A stretch of DNA of 21,827 nt from Vulcanimicrobiota bacterium (GTDB taxonomy: Bacteria > Eremiobacterota > Eremiobacteria > Baltobacterales > Baltobacteraceae), in NCBI GenBank assembly GCA_028287545.1, contig JAQBPL010000125.1, positions 1 through 21,827 on the forward strand, read 5' to 3'. Within the stretch, counting starts at the first letter, position 1, and every line of letters begins with the position of its first letter. Positions 6,945 to 15,628 of this stretch are shown here, in pieces. The translations under genes were made by a program, and so were the position numbers. The notes under the pieces are model-generated. The model made no database searches, was not told where the DNA came from, and saw only the letters and a program-made list of their open reading frames with translations.

Positions 6945-7646
6945 ATGGTAAGTCAGCGAGATGAAGTAGGGCCGCCCCCGCGGCTTCTCGTCGTCGACGA
7001 CGAACGCCCGATCCGCGAGATGCTCGAGCTCGGGCTGAATAGTCGCGGCTTCAACGTACGTTGCGTCCCGGACGGCCCGGCGGCGATCCCGCTGATCCAA
7101 GACTGGAAGCCGGAGCTCATCCTGCTCGACGTGATGCTCCCGAAGGTCGACGGCATTGCGATGCTGCCGCTGCTGCGCCGCCTGACGGAAGCACCGATCG
7201 TGATGCTCAGCGCCAAAGGCGAGGTCGAGGATCGCGTGCGAGGGCTCGACCGCGGCGCGGACGACTACCTCGCCAAACCGTTCGAAATGTCCGAACTCGT
7301 GTCGCGGCTGCGTTCCGCGCTGCGCCGGCCGCGTTTGGAGCACGTCGAAGTCATCTCCTACGCCGACGTCGAGGTCGAGCTGCAGACGCGCACGGTCCGC
7401 CGCGGCGGACGAACCCTGGATCTTTCGCCGCTCGAGTACGACCTGCTGGTCACGCTCTTGCGGCATCCGCGCCGCGTCTTCACGCGCGAGCAGCTGCTCG
7501 ATCTCGTGTGGGGAATGGACGCCGACGTCGGTCCGGGCAGCGTCGAGCGCTACATCTCCTACGTGCGGGCGAAGGTCGACGAAGGCTCGACGGCTCGGCT
7601 GATCCATACGATTCGCGGCGTGGGGTACTCGCTGCACGATGGATAG
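6945..7646 (+). CDS. OmpR/PhoB-family response regulator
   Basis: A 233-residue two-domain regulator. The receiver domain (13-125) has the acidic pair D18/D19, phosphoacceptor D62 (ILLDVMLPKVDG), S89 (VMLSAK) and K111 (YLAKPF). The winged-helix output domain (~135-230) shows LDLSPLEYDLLVTLLRHP, FTREQLLDLVWG, VERYISYVRAKVD and IRGVGYSL. Its stop overlaps the start of the histidine kinase by 8 bp, so the two are co-translated. It is convergent with the RND pump operon rather than part of it; control of that pump is a reasonable guess. The ATG at 6945 gives a normal-length receiver N-terminus; the frame open upstream to 6732 is antisense to another gene. Confidence 0.95.
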   Translation: MVSQRDEVGPPPRLLVVDDERPIREMLELGLNSRGFNVRCVPDGPAAIPLIQDWKPELILLDVMLPKVDGIAMLPLLRRLTEAPIVMLSAKGEVEDRVRGLDRGADDYLAKPFEMSELVSRLRSALRRPRLEHVEVISYADVEVELQTRTVRRGGRTLDLSPLEYDLLVTLLRHPRRVFTREQLLDLVWGMDADVGPGSVERYISYVRAKVDEGSTARLIHTIRGVGYSLHDG

Positions 7647-9030
7647 ACGGCCGTCGCGCTCGTTCGCGGCGCGGTTGGTCTTCACATATGTCGGGGCGGT
7701 GTTCGGCCTGCTGTTCCTTATCGGGTCGGCATCGACGCTTTTCACCTTCGCACTGTACGCGCGCACCACGAACGAAGTCATCACGGCGGCAGTGCGGACG
7801 ATAGAACTGCGCATCGCGAGTCACGGGGATCAGCGCGTCCCCTTAGCGCGTTTGGCGCCGAGTCTCACCGCGGAACTGTTCCGGCCGCGAATTCGCGTCG
7901 CGGTGTACGACGAACGGCACCGGCTGCTCAGTGAGAGCGCACCGCTGCGCGCGACGACGGGCGTAGTCGGCGCCGTCGCCTCGCTCATGGATCTGCACGA
8001 GGCGCAGATCCCGGTCTCGACCGGCTTCGTGCTCGTGACCGCCGACATGGGACAGCTGCAGAACACGCTGCAAGAATACTGGACGTTGATGCTGCCCTTG
8101 GGCGTGCTCGGAATCGCGCTCGCGTGGGGAGCGGGTTGGCTGATCACGCGGCAAGCGATGCTGCCCCTCACGCAGATCTCCGCGGCGATGCGCCGCTTCG
8201 CGCGGGGCGACTTCCGCCCCGAACCGATCCGCTCCACGAGCGACGACGAGATCGGAGAGCTCGCGCACTCCTACAACGGCGCGCTCCACCAGGTCCGCAT
8301 CGCGATCGCGGAACGCGATCGCAGCGAGGCCGAGATCCGGCAATTCATCGCGGACGCCGGCCACGAGCTGCGCACACCCCTCACCGTCATCATGGGCTAT
8401 CTCGACGTGCTCGAGGACGGCGCCTTCGATGCGCCGGGGATCCGCGAACGCGTCTTCACGACCCTGCGCCAAGAGAGCCGGCGGATGCGCTTGCTCATCG
8501 AGCGGCTGATCTATCTCGCGCGGCTGGAACGGGGCGAGGCCAACGTGCGCGAGATCGTCGACATTTCCGTCGTCGTCTCCCGCATCGCGACGTCGCTCGC
8601 GCCGGCGGAGGAGGCGGAAAGGGTCGAGATATCGACGGTCCCCGATGCGCGCGTCGTCGCCGACGAAGGCGAGATCGTCGAGGCGGTGCGGAACCTCGTC
8701 GACAACGCGCTCAAGTATGCGCCCGGATCGAAAGTCACCGTCAGCACGGCCGTTCAGGGGGACGAGGTGCTGCTGGTCGTCGGCGATCACGGGCCCGGGA
8801 TGTCGGAGCAGGACCAGGCGCACGCGTTCGACCGTTTTTACCGCGGCCACGGGAACGGCGACGTGGAAGGAACGGGGCTGGGCCTCGCGATCGTGAAGCG
8901 CGCGGTGCACCGCGCCGAGGGAACGATCGCGGTCGAGAGCCGGCCGGGAGAAGGGACGCAGTTCACGATCCACCTCCCGCACGCGACCGGGAACCGCAGA
9001 CCGATGCTGCGCCGGGCCGGCGACTCGTGA
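7639..9030 (+). CDS. Two-component sensor histidine kinase, HAMP-containing
   Basis: A 463-residue inner-membrane kinase and the partner of the preceding response regulator. It has TM1 (~13-40), a periplasmic sensor of about 105 residues with no recognised domain, TM2 (~149-170) and a HAMP linker (~170-225, including the P-rich LPLTQI turn and the DDEIGELAHSYN end). The HisKA domain carries the H-box DAGHELRTPLT with H242. The HATPase domain has the N-box RNLVDNALKYAP (351-362), the G1 box DHGPGM (383-388), the F box FDRFYRG and the G2 box GTGLGLAIVK (411-420). All catalytic elements are present. Antisense frames over this region are shadows. Confidence 0.95.
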   Translation: MDRRPSRSFAARLVFTYVGAVFGLLFLIGSASTLFTFALYARTTNEVITAAVRTIELRIASHGDQRVPLARLAPSLTAELFRPRIRVAVYDERHRLLSESAPLRATTGVVGAVASLMDLHEAQIPVSTGFVLVTADMGQLQNTLQEYWTLMLPLGVLGIALAWGAGWLITRQAMLPLTQISAAMRRFARGDFRPEPIRSTSDDEIGELAHSYNGALHQVRIAIAERDRSEAEIRQFIADAGHELRTPLTVIMGYLDVLEDGAFDAPGIRERVFTTLRQESRRMRLLIERLIYLARLERGEANVREIVDISVVVSRIATSLAPAEEAERVEISTVPDARVVADEGEIVEAVRNLVDNALKYAPGSKVTVSTAVQGDEVLLVVGDHGPGMSEQDQAHAFDRFYRGHGNGDVEGTGLGLAIVKRAVHRAEGTIAVESRPGEGTQFTIHLPHATGNRRPMLRRAGDS

Positions 9031-9037
9031 CCGTCCG

Positions 9038-9163
9038 TCACGGGTGAAGATCGACGTAACGCAGCGCCCGGGCTACTCCGGCGAGGGCCGCGGGGAGCAG
9101 GTAGCCGCTGGCCACGAAATCCCCGACGAAAACAAGGGCCCCCAGTCGAACGAGCGCTAGCAC
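9038..9163 (-). other. 41-codon hydrophobic ORF in frame after the RND stop codon
   Basis: A GTG-started frame encodes VLALVRLGALVFVGDFVASG, then YLLPAALAGVARALRYVDLHP and TGA. It is in frame with the RND pump gene, separated only by its TAG and four further codons. There is no Shine-Dalgarno sequence. It may be a decayed C-terminal extension, a small membrane protein, or chance. Confidence 0.2.
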
Positions 9164-9175
9164 CGGCGCTGTGCG

Positions 9176-12100
9176 CTACGCATGGGCCGGAAGCGGCGCA
9201 TCCGGAGCACCGACGCGCCCGTCGCTCGGGGCCGGCTCCGTGACCGGGAAGTGTTTCGGCGCCAGCCACATGTACATGATCGGAACCAGGATGAGCGTGA
9301 GGAACAACGAGCTCAGGATGCCGCCGATCACGACGATGCCGAGGCTGGAGCGCGTGCCTGAGCCCGGCTCGAGCGCCAGCGCCAGCGGAACGTTTCCCGC
9401 GACGACGGAGATGCTCGTCATCATGATCGGCCGGAAACGCGTGAACGCGCTTTCCTGAATCGCCTTGAGCTTCTCCTCGCCGCGCCTGCGCAGCGTGTTC
9501 GCGTAGTCGACGAGCAGGACGCCGTTCTTCGTCACGATACCGACCAGCATGATCGTCCCGATCAGCGAGAACAGGTTGAGCGTTTGGTGCGTGAGCGCCA
9601 GGGCGCCGACCGCGCCGACCGCCGCCACCGGGACCGCGAACATGATGATGAGCGGGGAGATGTAGCTGTTGTAGAGCGCGACCATCAGCAAGAAGACCAG
9701 CACGACCGAGAGGATCAGCGAGGTCCCCAGACCGATGAGCGTCTGGTTCATCAGGTCCTGCTGTCCGAGCGGGCGCGGGCGGACGACGATGTTCTTCGGG
9801 AGATGCATCGCGGCGACGCGCTGCATGAACGCGTTCTGCACGTTTGAGAGCGACGAGCTCGCCGCGAAGTTCGCGCTGACGTCGACGACCGTCTGGCGGT
9901 TGACCCGCGTGATGAGCGGCGGCGTCGGCGACCATTTGAACGTGCTGAAGTCGCCGAGGTGAACGATCTGCCCGGTGGCGGAGCGGACCGGGATCTGCGC
10001 GATGGTGGCGAGGAAGTTGCGCTGATCGCGCGGATAGATCACCTGGACTTGGATCAGGCCCATGGGGCTCTCGAACTGCGTCGCGATCGCGCCGCCGAAC
10101 GCCGCCGCCGCGGCCGTGGTGGCCGTGCCGAGGCTGACGTTCAACGAACGCATCTTGGCGCGCTGGAACAAGAGCTCGACCTGCGGCGAAAGTCCCGAGA
10201 CGCTGCTATTGACGTTCGTCGCACCGGGCGTATTGAGCAGCGTGGCGTACACCTTCTGCGCGTACGGGGTCGGATCGCCGCCGCTGGAGTCGCTCACCAG
10301 CTCGTCGAGAGGCTGAGCATTGCCGCCGGTCTGCCCGGTCGACGGGATGACGAGGACTTGCGTATGGGGCAGCGTCTGCGCGGCAATTTGGCGGTATTGG
10401 TTCACCCAGTACGCGGTTTGCGCCGTACCTTTGGCGGTCAGGAAGATCTGGACCTGACCGACGTTGCTCTGGACCACCAGGCCGCCGTAGGGCGACGAGT
10501 ATCCGCCGGCAAGCGCGGTGTCGGAGGCAATCTCCGGGAGCGAACGGAGCTTTTGCTCGAGTTTGATGACCGCCGAGTTCGTCGTCGTGAGCTCGGTTCC
10601 GACCGGATAGGTGACCTGCACGAAGACCTGGCCGTTATAGATCGGCGGGATGAACGTCTCCCCGACGACTCCGAGCGGAATCAGCGAGATTGCGAACACC
10701 AGCGAGGCGAAGCAGAACGCGACGAACGGGACACGATGGTGCAAGCCCCACGGCAGGATGCGGTGGGCGTAGAAGTCGCGCCCGCGGTTGAACTGCGCCT
10801 CGAAGGCACGGATGATCCAGAACGGCTTCCAGTGTCCGCGGAGTGCCCAGTTCGCGGCGAGCGACGGCGTAATCGTGAAGGAAACGAAGAGTGAGGTCAG
10901 CGTCGAGATCACGACGACGATCGCGAACTCGGCGAGATTCCGCCCGACCTGCGTCTGCAGGAAGGCGATCGGCAGGAAGACGACGACGTCGACCATGGTG
11001 ATGACGAGCGCGGCCGTCCCGATCTCGTTTCGGCCCTTGATCGCCGCCTGATCCGGCGGCTCGCCGAGGTCGCTGTGGCGTTCGATGTTTTCGAGGACCA
11101 CGGTCGAGTCGTCGACCAGGATTCCGATGACGAGCGTCATCCCTAGGAGCGAGATCGTGTCGAGCGTCAGGCCCATCATCTTCATGACGAACAGCGCGAC
11201 GCAGAGCGAGGCCGGGATCGCGATCAGCACGACGATCGCGTTGCGCCACGACCCGAGGAAGAAGAGCATCACGATGCCCGTCAGCGCGATCCCCTCCACC
11301 AGGGTGTTGATGGTGCCCTGGATTTGCTGCTCGGTGAACTTCGACTGAACGTTCACGATGCCGAAGGTAACGTCGGGATACTGTGCCCGCAGCCGCGGCA
11401 GCGCCGCGACTACGTTGTTCGACGCCGTGACCTCGGAGGAGGTCGAGCTCTTTTGCACCGACAGGAACACGCCGTTGATCCCGTTGACGGTGGCACTTTG
11501 GGTACGCGGCTCGTATCCGTTGACGACCGTCGCGATGTCGCTGATCCGCAGCACCGAATTTCCCGCCGTCCAAGGATTGACCGTACCGGTCCCGGCACTG
11601 AGACTTCCCGACGTAACGCTCGTCGTGGTACTCCCCGGCGTAATGGTGGGACCCGCAGCGGTGCCGCCGGTCGACGGCGGGGCGATCGGCAGGTAGGCGA
11701 TCGACGACGGCTGGTAGATGTCTCCGCGGACGACGATCTGCGTCTCGCGGTTGTGACCGTAGGCGGTGCCGCCGGCAGCCAGGGTGTTGCTCGCACCGAC
11801 CGTGGTGACGACGTCGTTGAGCGTCAAGTTGGCCGCCGCGAGTTTCTGCGGATCGACCACCACTTCGTAGGCCGGATTGGCGACGCCGCCGACCGTGACG
11901 AACGAGATGTCCGGAATCTGGGTGATCGCGGGGGCGACTTCGTTGTTTGCGACCAGCGCGAGCTGGCCCTCGGTCAGCTTCGACGAGGTCATCGAGAGCG
12001 TGACCACCGTCGCCTCGCTGGGATCGCGCACGGAGACGGTGGGCGGCTGGATGGCGAGCGGGAGCTGGTGTTGTGCTACCTGCAGCGCCGAAAGCGTGTT

Positions 12101-12418
12101 GACCAGGTCGGTGTTCACGTCCGACGTGATATAGAACGCTGCCGAGATCGTCGCGCGCCCCGCTTGGATGTTGGAGCTGATCGTCTGCAGCTCCTGAGTA
12201 CCGGCGAGCGCGTTTTCGATCGGCGCGACGACCGTGTCGCGCATGATGGTCGGCGATGCTCCGTTGTACGTCACGCTGACGGAGACCGTCGGAACCGAGA
12301 CGTTTGGGAAGAGCTGTTGGACGAGCGTACGATACGCCATCGTCCCGGCCAGCCCCATGAGGGCCAGCAGAACGAAGACGAGCGGCGGACGATGGACGAA
12401 AAGGGACGTCAATGACAT
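9176..12418 (-). CDS. RND efflux pump inner-membrane transporter, HAE1/AcrB type
   Basis: A 1080-residue proton-driven exporter. It starts with the family MSLTSLFVHRPPLVFVLLAL TM1. The first periplasmic porter loop follows, then TM2-TM6 with the FFLGSWRNAIVVLIAIPASL motif and the TM4 proton-relay pair D436/D437 (GILVDDSTVVLENIER). The second periplasmic loop and the C-terminal TM block include GIVTKNGVLLVDYANTLRRR and the RFRPIMMTS motif. The length fits the family. An unusual Gly/Thr/Ser/Pro-rich insertion (~247-287) interrupts the first periplasmic half. It is the second gene of an adaptor-pump operon, 7 bp after the adaptor stop. No outer-membrane factor gene is linked. Substrates cannot be told from sequence; hydrophobic drugs or lipophilic metabolites are usual for HAE1. 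Confidence 0.95.
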   Translation of the reverse strand: MSLTSLFVHRPPLVFVLLALMGLAGTMAYRTLVQQLFPNVSVPTVSVSVTYNGASPTIMRDTVVAPIENALAGTQELQTISSNIQAGRATISAAFYITSDVNTDLVNTLSALQVAQHQLPLAIQPPTVSVRDPSEATVVTLSMTSSKLTEGQLALVANNEVAPAITQIPDISFVTVGGVANPAYEVVVDPQKLAAANLTLNDVVTTVGASNTLAAGGTAYGHNRETQIVVRGDIYQPSSIAYLPIAPPSTGGTAAGPTITPGSTTTSVTSGSLSAGTGTVNPWTAGNSVLRISDIATVVNGYEPRTQSATVNGINGVFLSVQKSSTSSEVTASNNVVAALPRLRAQYPDVTFGIVNVQSKFTEQQIQGTINTLVEGIALTGIVMLFFLGSWRNAIVVLIAIPASLCVALFVMKMMGLTLDTISLLGMTLVIGILVDDSTVVLENIERHSDLGEPPDQAAIKGRNEIGTAALVITMVDVVVFLPIAFLQTQVGRNLAEFAIVVVISTLTSLFVSFTITPSLAANWALRGHWKPFWIIRAFEAQFNRGRDFYAHRILPWGLHHRVPFVAFCFASLVFAISLIPLGVVGETFIPPIYNGQVFVQVTYPVGTELTTTNSAVIKLEQKLRSLPEIASDTALAGGYSSPYGGLVVQSNVGQVQIFLTAKGTAQTAYWVNQYRQIAAQTLPHTQVLVIPSTGQTGGNAQPLDELVSDSSGGDPTPYAQKVYATLLNTPGATNVNSSVSGLSPQVELLFQRAKMRSLNVSLGTATTAAAAAFGGAIATQFESPMGLIQVQVIYPRDQRNFLATIAQIPVRSATGQIVHLGDFSTFKWSPTPPLITRVNRQTVVDVSANFAASSSLSNVQNAFMQRVAAMHLPKNIVVRPRPLGQQDLMNQTLIGLGTSLILSVVLVFLLMVALYNSYISPLIIMFAVPVAAVGAVGALALTHQTLNLFSLIGTIMLVGIVTKNGVLLVDYANTLRRRGEEKLKAIQESAFTRFRPIMMTSISVVAGNVPLALALEPGSGTRSSLGIVVIGGILSSLFLTLILVPIMYMWLAPKHFPVTEPAPSDGRVGAPDAPLPAHA

Positions 12419-12425
12419 CGCAGGG

Positions 12426-13709
12426 CTACTTCTCCGCGACTTGCTGAGGCGCGACGGTTTGACCGTCGCTGAGCCCGGCTTGTCCGTTGATCACGATAGG
12501 GACGCCCGTTGAGATGCCGGCGACGATCGCGTTCTTGCCGTCCTCGGCGATCTCCGTAACCTTGAGCGTCTGCACGACGCCCCCTTTGACGGTCTGGACC
12601 GTCGAATTCGTCGTGTCGAGGAACGCAGTCTCCGGAATCATCACGCCGCTCGCGCTGGGAAGGTGAGCCGCGCCCGAAACCGGGGTCCCTGGGCGCAGAC
12701 GGCCGTCGCTGTTCGCGAGCAGCACCTTGACGATGAAATTGCTCGACCCCGGGTTGATGGCGTTGAGCACGCCCTCGACGCGCCCGGTATACTGCTTGCC
12801 CGGAAGGCTCGAGGACGTGATGGTAGCGCTGGAGTTGGGGACCATGGTGACGACCTGCGAGGCTGCACCCTGCAGAACGGCATAGACCTTGTCGGTTTCC
12901 TGGATCGTGAAAATCTGGCGGGTCCCGGGAAACTCCCCGGGATTGAGATTGCGATTCACGACGACCCCGTCGATCGGTGAGACGATGTGCGCTTTGACGA
13001 TCATCGTCCGAATCTGATCGGCCTGCGCTTGCGAGATCGCCGTGGTGGCCCGTGCCGAGACGACCTGCGAGCCTTGCAGCCCGGTCGTCGTCGTGCCGTT
13101 GGCGCTTACCTGCGAGAGGTCGTTCTGCAGCGTGACCTGCGCCGAGCGCACGGATTGCTGGTCGTTCTTCACCAGCGTCGCCTGCGCGTCATACGTCTGC
13201 TGCGCGATGTAGCCCTTCTGGAGCAGCGCCGCGTACCGAGTGAGGTTCTGCGAGTCGGTCGCGAGCGTCTGCTGGAACTGACGTACCGCTGCGCGGGCTT
13301 GATTCACGACGTTGCTATTTTGAGCGATCGTGAGCCCGGCGAAATCGTATTGATACGCCGCCCTCGCCGCGTTGCTGCTCACCGTGGCCTGAAATTGTGC
13401 AAGCTGCGCACGCAGGTCGGCGGTATCGAGGAGCGCGATGAGCTCTCCGCGATGGACGTGGTCGCCCTCTTTGACATAGACGTTGTCGGTCGGTTCCACG
13501 AGCGACGACGTGATGCCGACGTTTTGGAGCGGCGCAATGATCCCCGAGAGCACGGTGCTCGGGTGGACGGTCCCTTGCTGTGCCGCGACGACCGGGACGA
13601 CGGCCGCCGAAGCCTGTTGTGCCGGCGGCTTGCCGCCGCAGCCCGTCGCGAGGGCCGCGACCAGCAACGAAGCAGACGCAAACCGCCAATTTGAGAAACG
13701 TTCAATCAA
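12426..13709 (-). CDS. RND periplasmic adaptor (HlyD/AcrA type), probable lipoprotein
   Basis: A 427-residue protein from a TTG at 13709. The start gives a compact signal sequence (MIERFSNWRFASASLLVAAL) ending in ATGC with lipid-accepting Cys24; the -3 residue is Ala rather than Leu, so the lipobox is imperfect. The domain order is a first lipoyl half (VEPTDNVYVKEGDHVHRGELIALLD), an alpha-hairpin of Gln/Ala-rich coils, a second lipoyl half (AHIVSPIDGVVVNRNLNPGEF), a beta-barrel and a membrane-proximal domain (FLDTTNSTVQTVKGGVVQTLKVTEI). GGCGGG lies 8 nt before the TTG. The frame is open up to an ATG at 13856, but the extra 49 residues would precede the signal peptide, so I reject that start. 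It forms an operon with the RND pump. Confidence 0.85.
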   Translation of the reverse strand: MIERFSNWRFASASLLVAALATGCGGKPPAQQASAAVVPVVAAQQGTVHPSTVLSGIIAPLQNVGITSSLVEPTDNVYVKEGDHVHRGELIALLDTADLRAQLAQFQATVSSNAARAAYQYDFAGLTIAQNSNVVNQARAAVRQFQQTLATDSQNLTRYAALLQKGYIAQQTYDAQATLVKNDQQSVRSAQVTLQNDLSQVSANGTTTTGLQGSQVVSARATTAISQAQADQIRTMIVKAHIVSPIDGVVVNRNLNPGEFPGTRQIFTIQETDKVYAVLQGAASQVVTMVPNSSATITSSSLPGKQYTGRVEGVLNAINPGSSNFIVKVLLANSDGRLRPGTPVSGAAHLPSASGVMIPETAFLDTTNSTVQTVKGGVVQTLKVTEIAEDGKNAIVAGISTGVPIVINGQAGLSDGQTVAPQQVAEK

Positions 13710-14031
13710 CTCGTGTACCCGCCTAGCGAAAACGACTTGCCAGTAGCGGCGTAGAGCATGCGCCTTTCCAGCGTTGCCGGGAAGGGGTAATCTATCGCTC
13801 CGCGGCGCGGGATGCGCAAACGCGCACTCGGTCTTTCCCGGGTTCCCGTTTCTCATCGTCCCGCCAGTATGGCGCCGATATCGGAGTCAAATCAGAGAGC
13901 ACCAGGGACATCTGCGGGGGGGGGAGGGGCACGCTCACTTTGGCGGGCAGGCGTGCAGCCCCGAAGTCTTCATCTGCCGTTCAGGCGCAGCCCATCGTCT
14001 TCCAACGCGATGCGGGTATGTTCGCCGAATC
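13710..14031. other. 322-bp divergent intergenic region with a G9 tract
   Basis: This lies between the adaptor (minus) and the antiporter (plus) and must hold both promoters. A run of nine G at 13916-13924, followed by A and four more G, is the most striking element. A TATGTT hexamer lies close to the antiporter start. No other gene, repeat or clear operator is visible, although both frames stay open because of the high GC. Confidence 0.5.
14017..14022 (+). promoter_or_regulatory. TANNNT hexamer 9 nt before the antiporter start
   Basis: TATGTT at 14017-14022 precedes the ATG at 14032 with a 9-nt gap and no Shine-Dalgarno sequence, fitting a leaderless or near-leaderless mRNA. The -35 region is not convincing. 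Confidence 0.3.
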
Positions 14032-15609
14032 ATGCCCCGGATAGACATCGTCGTCGCCTTGCTGGTGGTGAGCATCCCGCTGGTCGCGCTGGCGAGAACG
14101 ATCAAAGTCGGATATCCCGTCCTGCTCGTGCTCGCCGGCTTGGTGCTGTGTTTTATCCCGGGACTGCCGCAGGTCGAGATTCATCCCGAGCTCGTCTTCA
14201 TGGTGTTCCTTCCGCCGCTGCTGTACTGGCAAGCGGTCACGGCGCCGACCGGCGCGATGCGCGCGAACCTCGATTCGATCGGTTCGCTCGCGATCGGCCT
14301 CGTGCTCGTAACGGCCTTCACCGTCGCGCTCATCGTGAAAGCGATCGTGCCGGAGATGGCGTGGCCGGCGGCGATCGCGCTCGGAGCGATCGTGGCGCCG
14401 ACGGACGACGTGGCATTCTGGTCGGTAGCGGAGCGGCTTCGGCTGCCGCGCCGCGTCGCTGCGCTGATCGGCGGAGAAGCGCTGCTCAACGACGCCTCTT
14501 CGCTCATCCTGTACGGAGTCGCCGTTACGGCGGTCGTGTCGGGTACGTTCTCACCGGGGAGTACTGGGGTGCGTTTGCTCTGGATCGTCCCGAGCTCGAT
14601 CGCGATCGGGCTGCTCGCCGGTTACGTCGTCTCGCTCGCGTGGCGTCATCTGCGCGACCCGCAGCTGCAGACGATGATCTCGGTAATCGCGCCGTACCTC
14701 GCCTATCTGCCGGCCGCCCAGATCGGGCTCTCCGGCGTCCTCGCCGTCGTCACCGCCGGCGTCTGGGTCAACCGCACATCGCCGCGGTTCGCGATGCCGG
14801 AGGCGCGGCAGCGAACGGCGGGATTCTGGGAGACCACGATTCTGCTGATGAACGCGATCATGTTCGTGCTGATCGGATTTCATCTGAACGATACGCTTCC
14901 GACGCTTGGACGGTATCCCACAGCGGTAATCGTGGGAGCGATCGTGGCGGTCAACGCGGCCGTCATCGCGCTGCGCGTCTGCTGGATTTTCGCGGGAGGG
15001 TTCATTGCCGACCGGCTTCGCCGCGTCGCTCGCGGTAAGGGTCAACACCCTTGGAAGTATCGGGCGATCGCGTCGTGGGCGGGTCTGCGGGGCGGAGTGT
15101 CGCTCGCCACGGCGCTCGCGCTGCCGCGGACGGTGTCCGGCGGGGCGCCGTTCGCGCATCGCGACCTCATCATCCTGATCTCGTTCAGCGTGATTCTGGT
15201 GACGCTCGTCGGCCAAGGGCTCAGCCTTCCTTGGGTCGTCTCACGCATCGGCTCGACCGATGACGTCGCGGAGGAGGACGAACAACGGAGCGCACTCGCC
15301 GCGATGCGGGACGCTGCGCTGCGGCGAATCGACGAGTTGGAACGTGACGGCCGCATCGTCGCCGACGACGCGCGCGGATTGCGCCGGTACGTGAATCGCC
15401 GTAAACCGTCGGCCGAGGGCGGCCGGAATCACGAAGCTGTGCGCGAGCTGGTGAAGGTCGAGCGCGATACGCTGATCGAGGCGCGCGAGCGGGGGCTGAT
15501 CGACAACACCGTCCTGCGCCGCATGCAAGCCTCGCTCGACATGGAAGAACTCCAGCTCGACCATCACGCGCCGTTGCCCGAGGAAGGGCGCGGAGCGAGA
15601 ACCCCTTAG
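14032..15609 (+). CDS. CPA1-family Na+/H+ antiporter (NhaP/NHE type)
   Basis: A 525-residue inner-membrane monovalent cation/proton exchanger. About 12 TM segments run from MPRIDIVVALLVVSIPLVAL to ~residue 415. Family landmarks are FLPPLLYWQA (59-68), ALGAIVAPTDDVAFW (116-130), the ion-binding Asn-Asp pair N153/D154 (EALLNDASSLIL) and SWAGLRGGVSLATALALPR (348-366, with the conserved Arg353). The last ~105 residues are a charged, helical cytoplasmic tail (RIDELERDGRIVADDARGLR, ELVKVERDTLIEARERGLID) resembling the regulatory tails of soil-bacterial NhaP homologues. The ATG at 14032 begins TM1; the 86 codons open upstream are not protein-like. Its role is pH and Na+/K+ homeostasis. It stands alone between the pump operon and the hemerythrin gene. 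Confidence 0.92.
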   Translation: MPRIDIVVALLVVSIPLVALARTIKVGYPVLLVLAGLVLCFIPGLPQVEIHPELVFMVFLPPLLYWQAVTAPTGAMRANLDSIGSLAIGLVLVTAFTVALIVKAIVPEMAWPAAIALGAIVAPTDDVAFWSVAERLRLPRRVAALIGGEALLNDASSLILYGVAVTAVVSGTFSPGSTGVRLLWIVPSSIAIGLLAGYVVSLAWRHLRDPQLQTMISVIAPYLAYLPAAQIGLSGVLAVVTAGVWVNRTSPRFAMPEARQRTAGFWETTILLMNAIMFVLIGFHLNDTLPTLGRYPTAVIVGAIVAVNAAVIALRVCWIFAGGFIADRLRRVARGKGQHPWKYRAIASWAGLRGGVSLATALALPRTVSGGAPFAHRDLIILISFSVILVTLVGQGLSLPWVVSRIGSTDDVAEEDEQRSALAAMRDAALRRIDELERDGRIVADDARGLRRYVNRRKPSAEGGRNHEAVRELVKVERDTLIEARERGLIDNTVLRRMQASLDMEELQLDHHAPLPEEGRGARTP

Positions 15610-15628
15610 GCGAAGCGGCTCGCGCGGA

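Noticed and set aside
7572..7580. Single GGTCGAC half-sites elsewhere (for example in the response regulator gene)
   Set aside because: GTCGAC hexamers are common at this GC content; only the two full 18-bp palindromes have both 8-bp arms, and both lie in promoter regions.
8124..9047. Plus-strand frame of 307 codons inside the histidine kinase
   Set aside because: Arg/Ala/Gly-rich alternate frame of an intact kinase with all catalytic boxes.
9153..9170. AGCGC/GCGCT hairpin between the kinase and the RND pump as a terminator
   Set aside because: The stem is only 5 bp and no T-run follows on either strand.
9959..10894. Plus-strand frame of 311 codons
   Set aside because: Antisense to the RND pump; Arg/Asp-rich and without recognisable structure.
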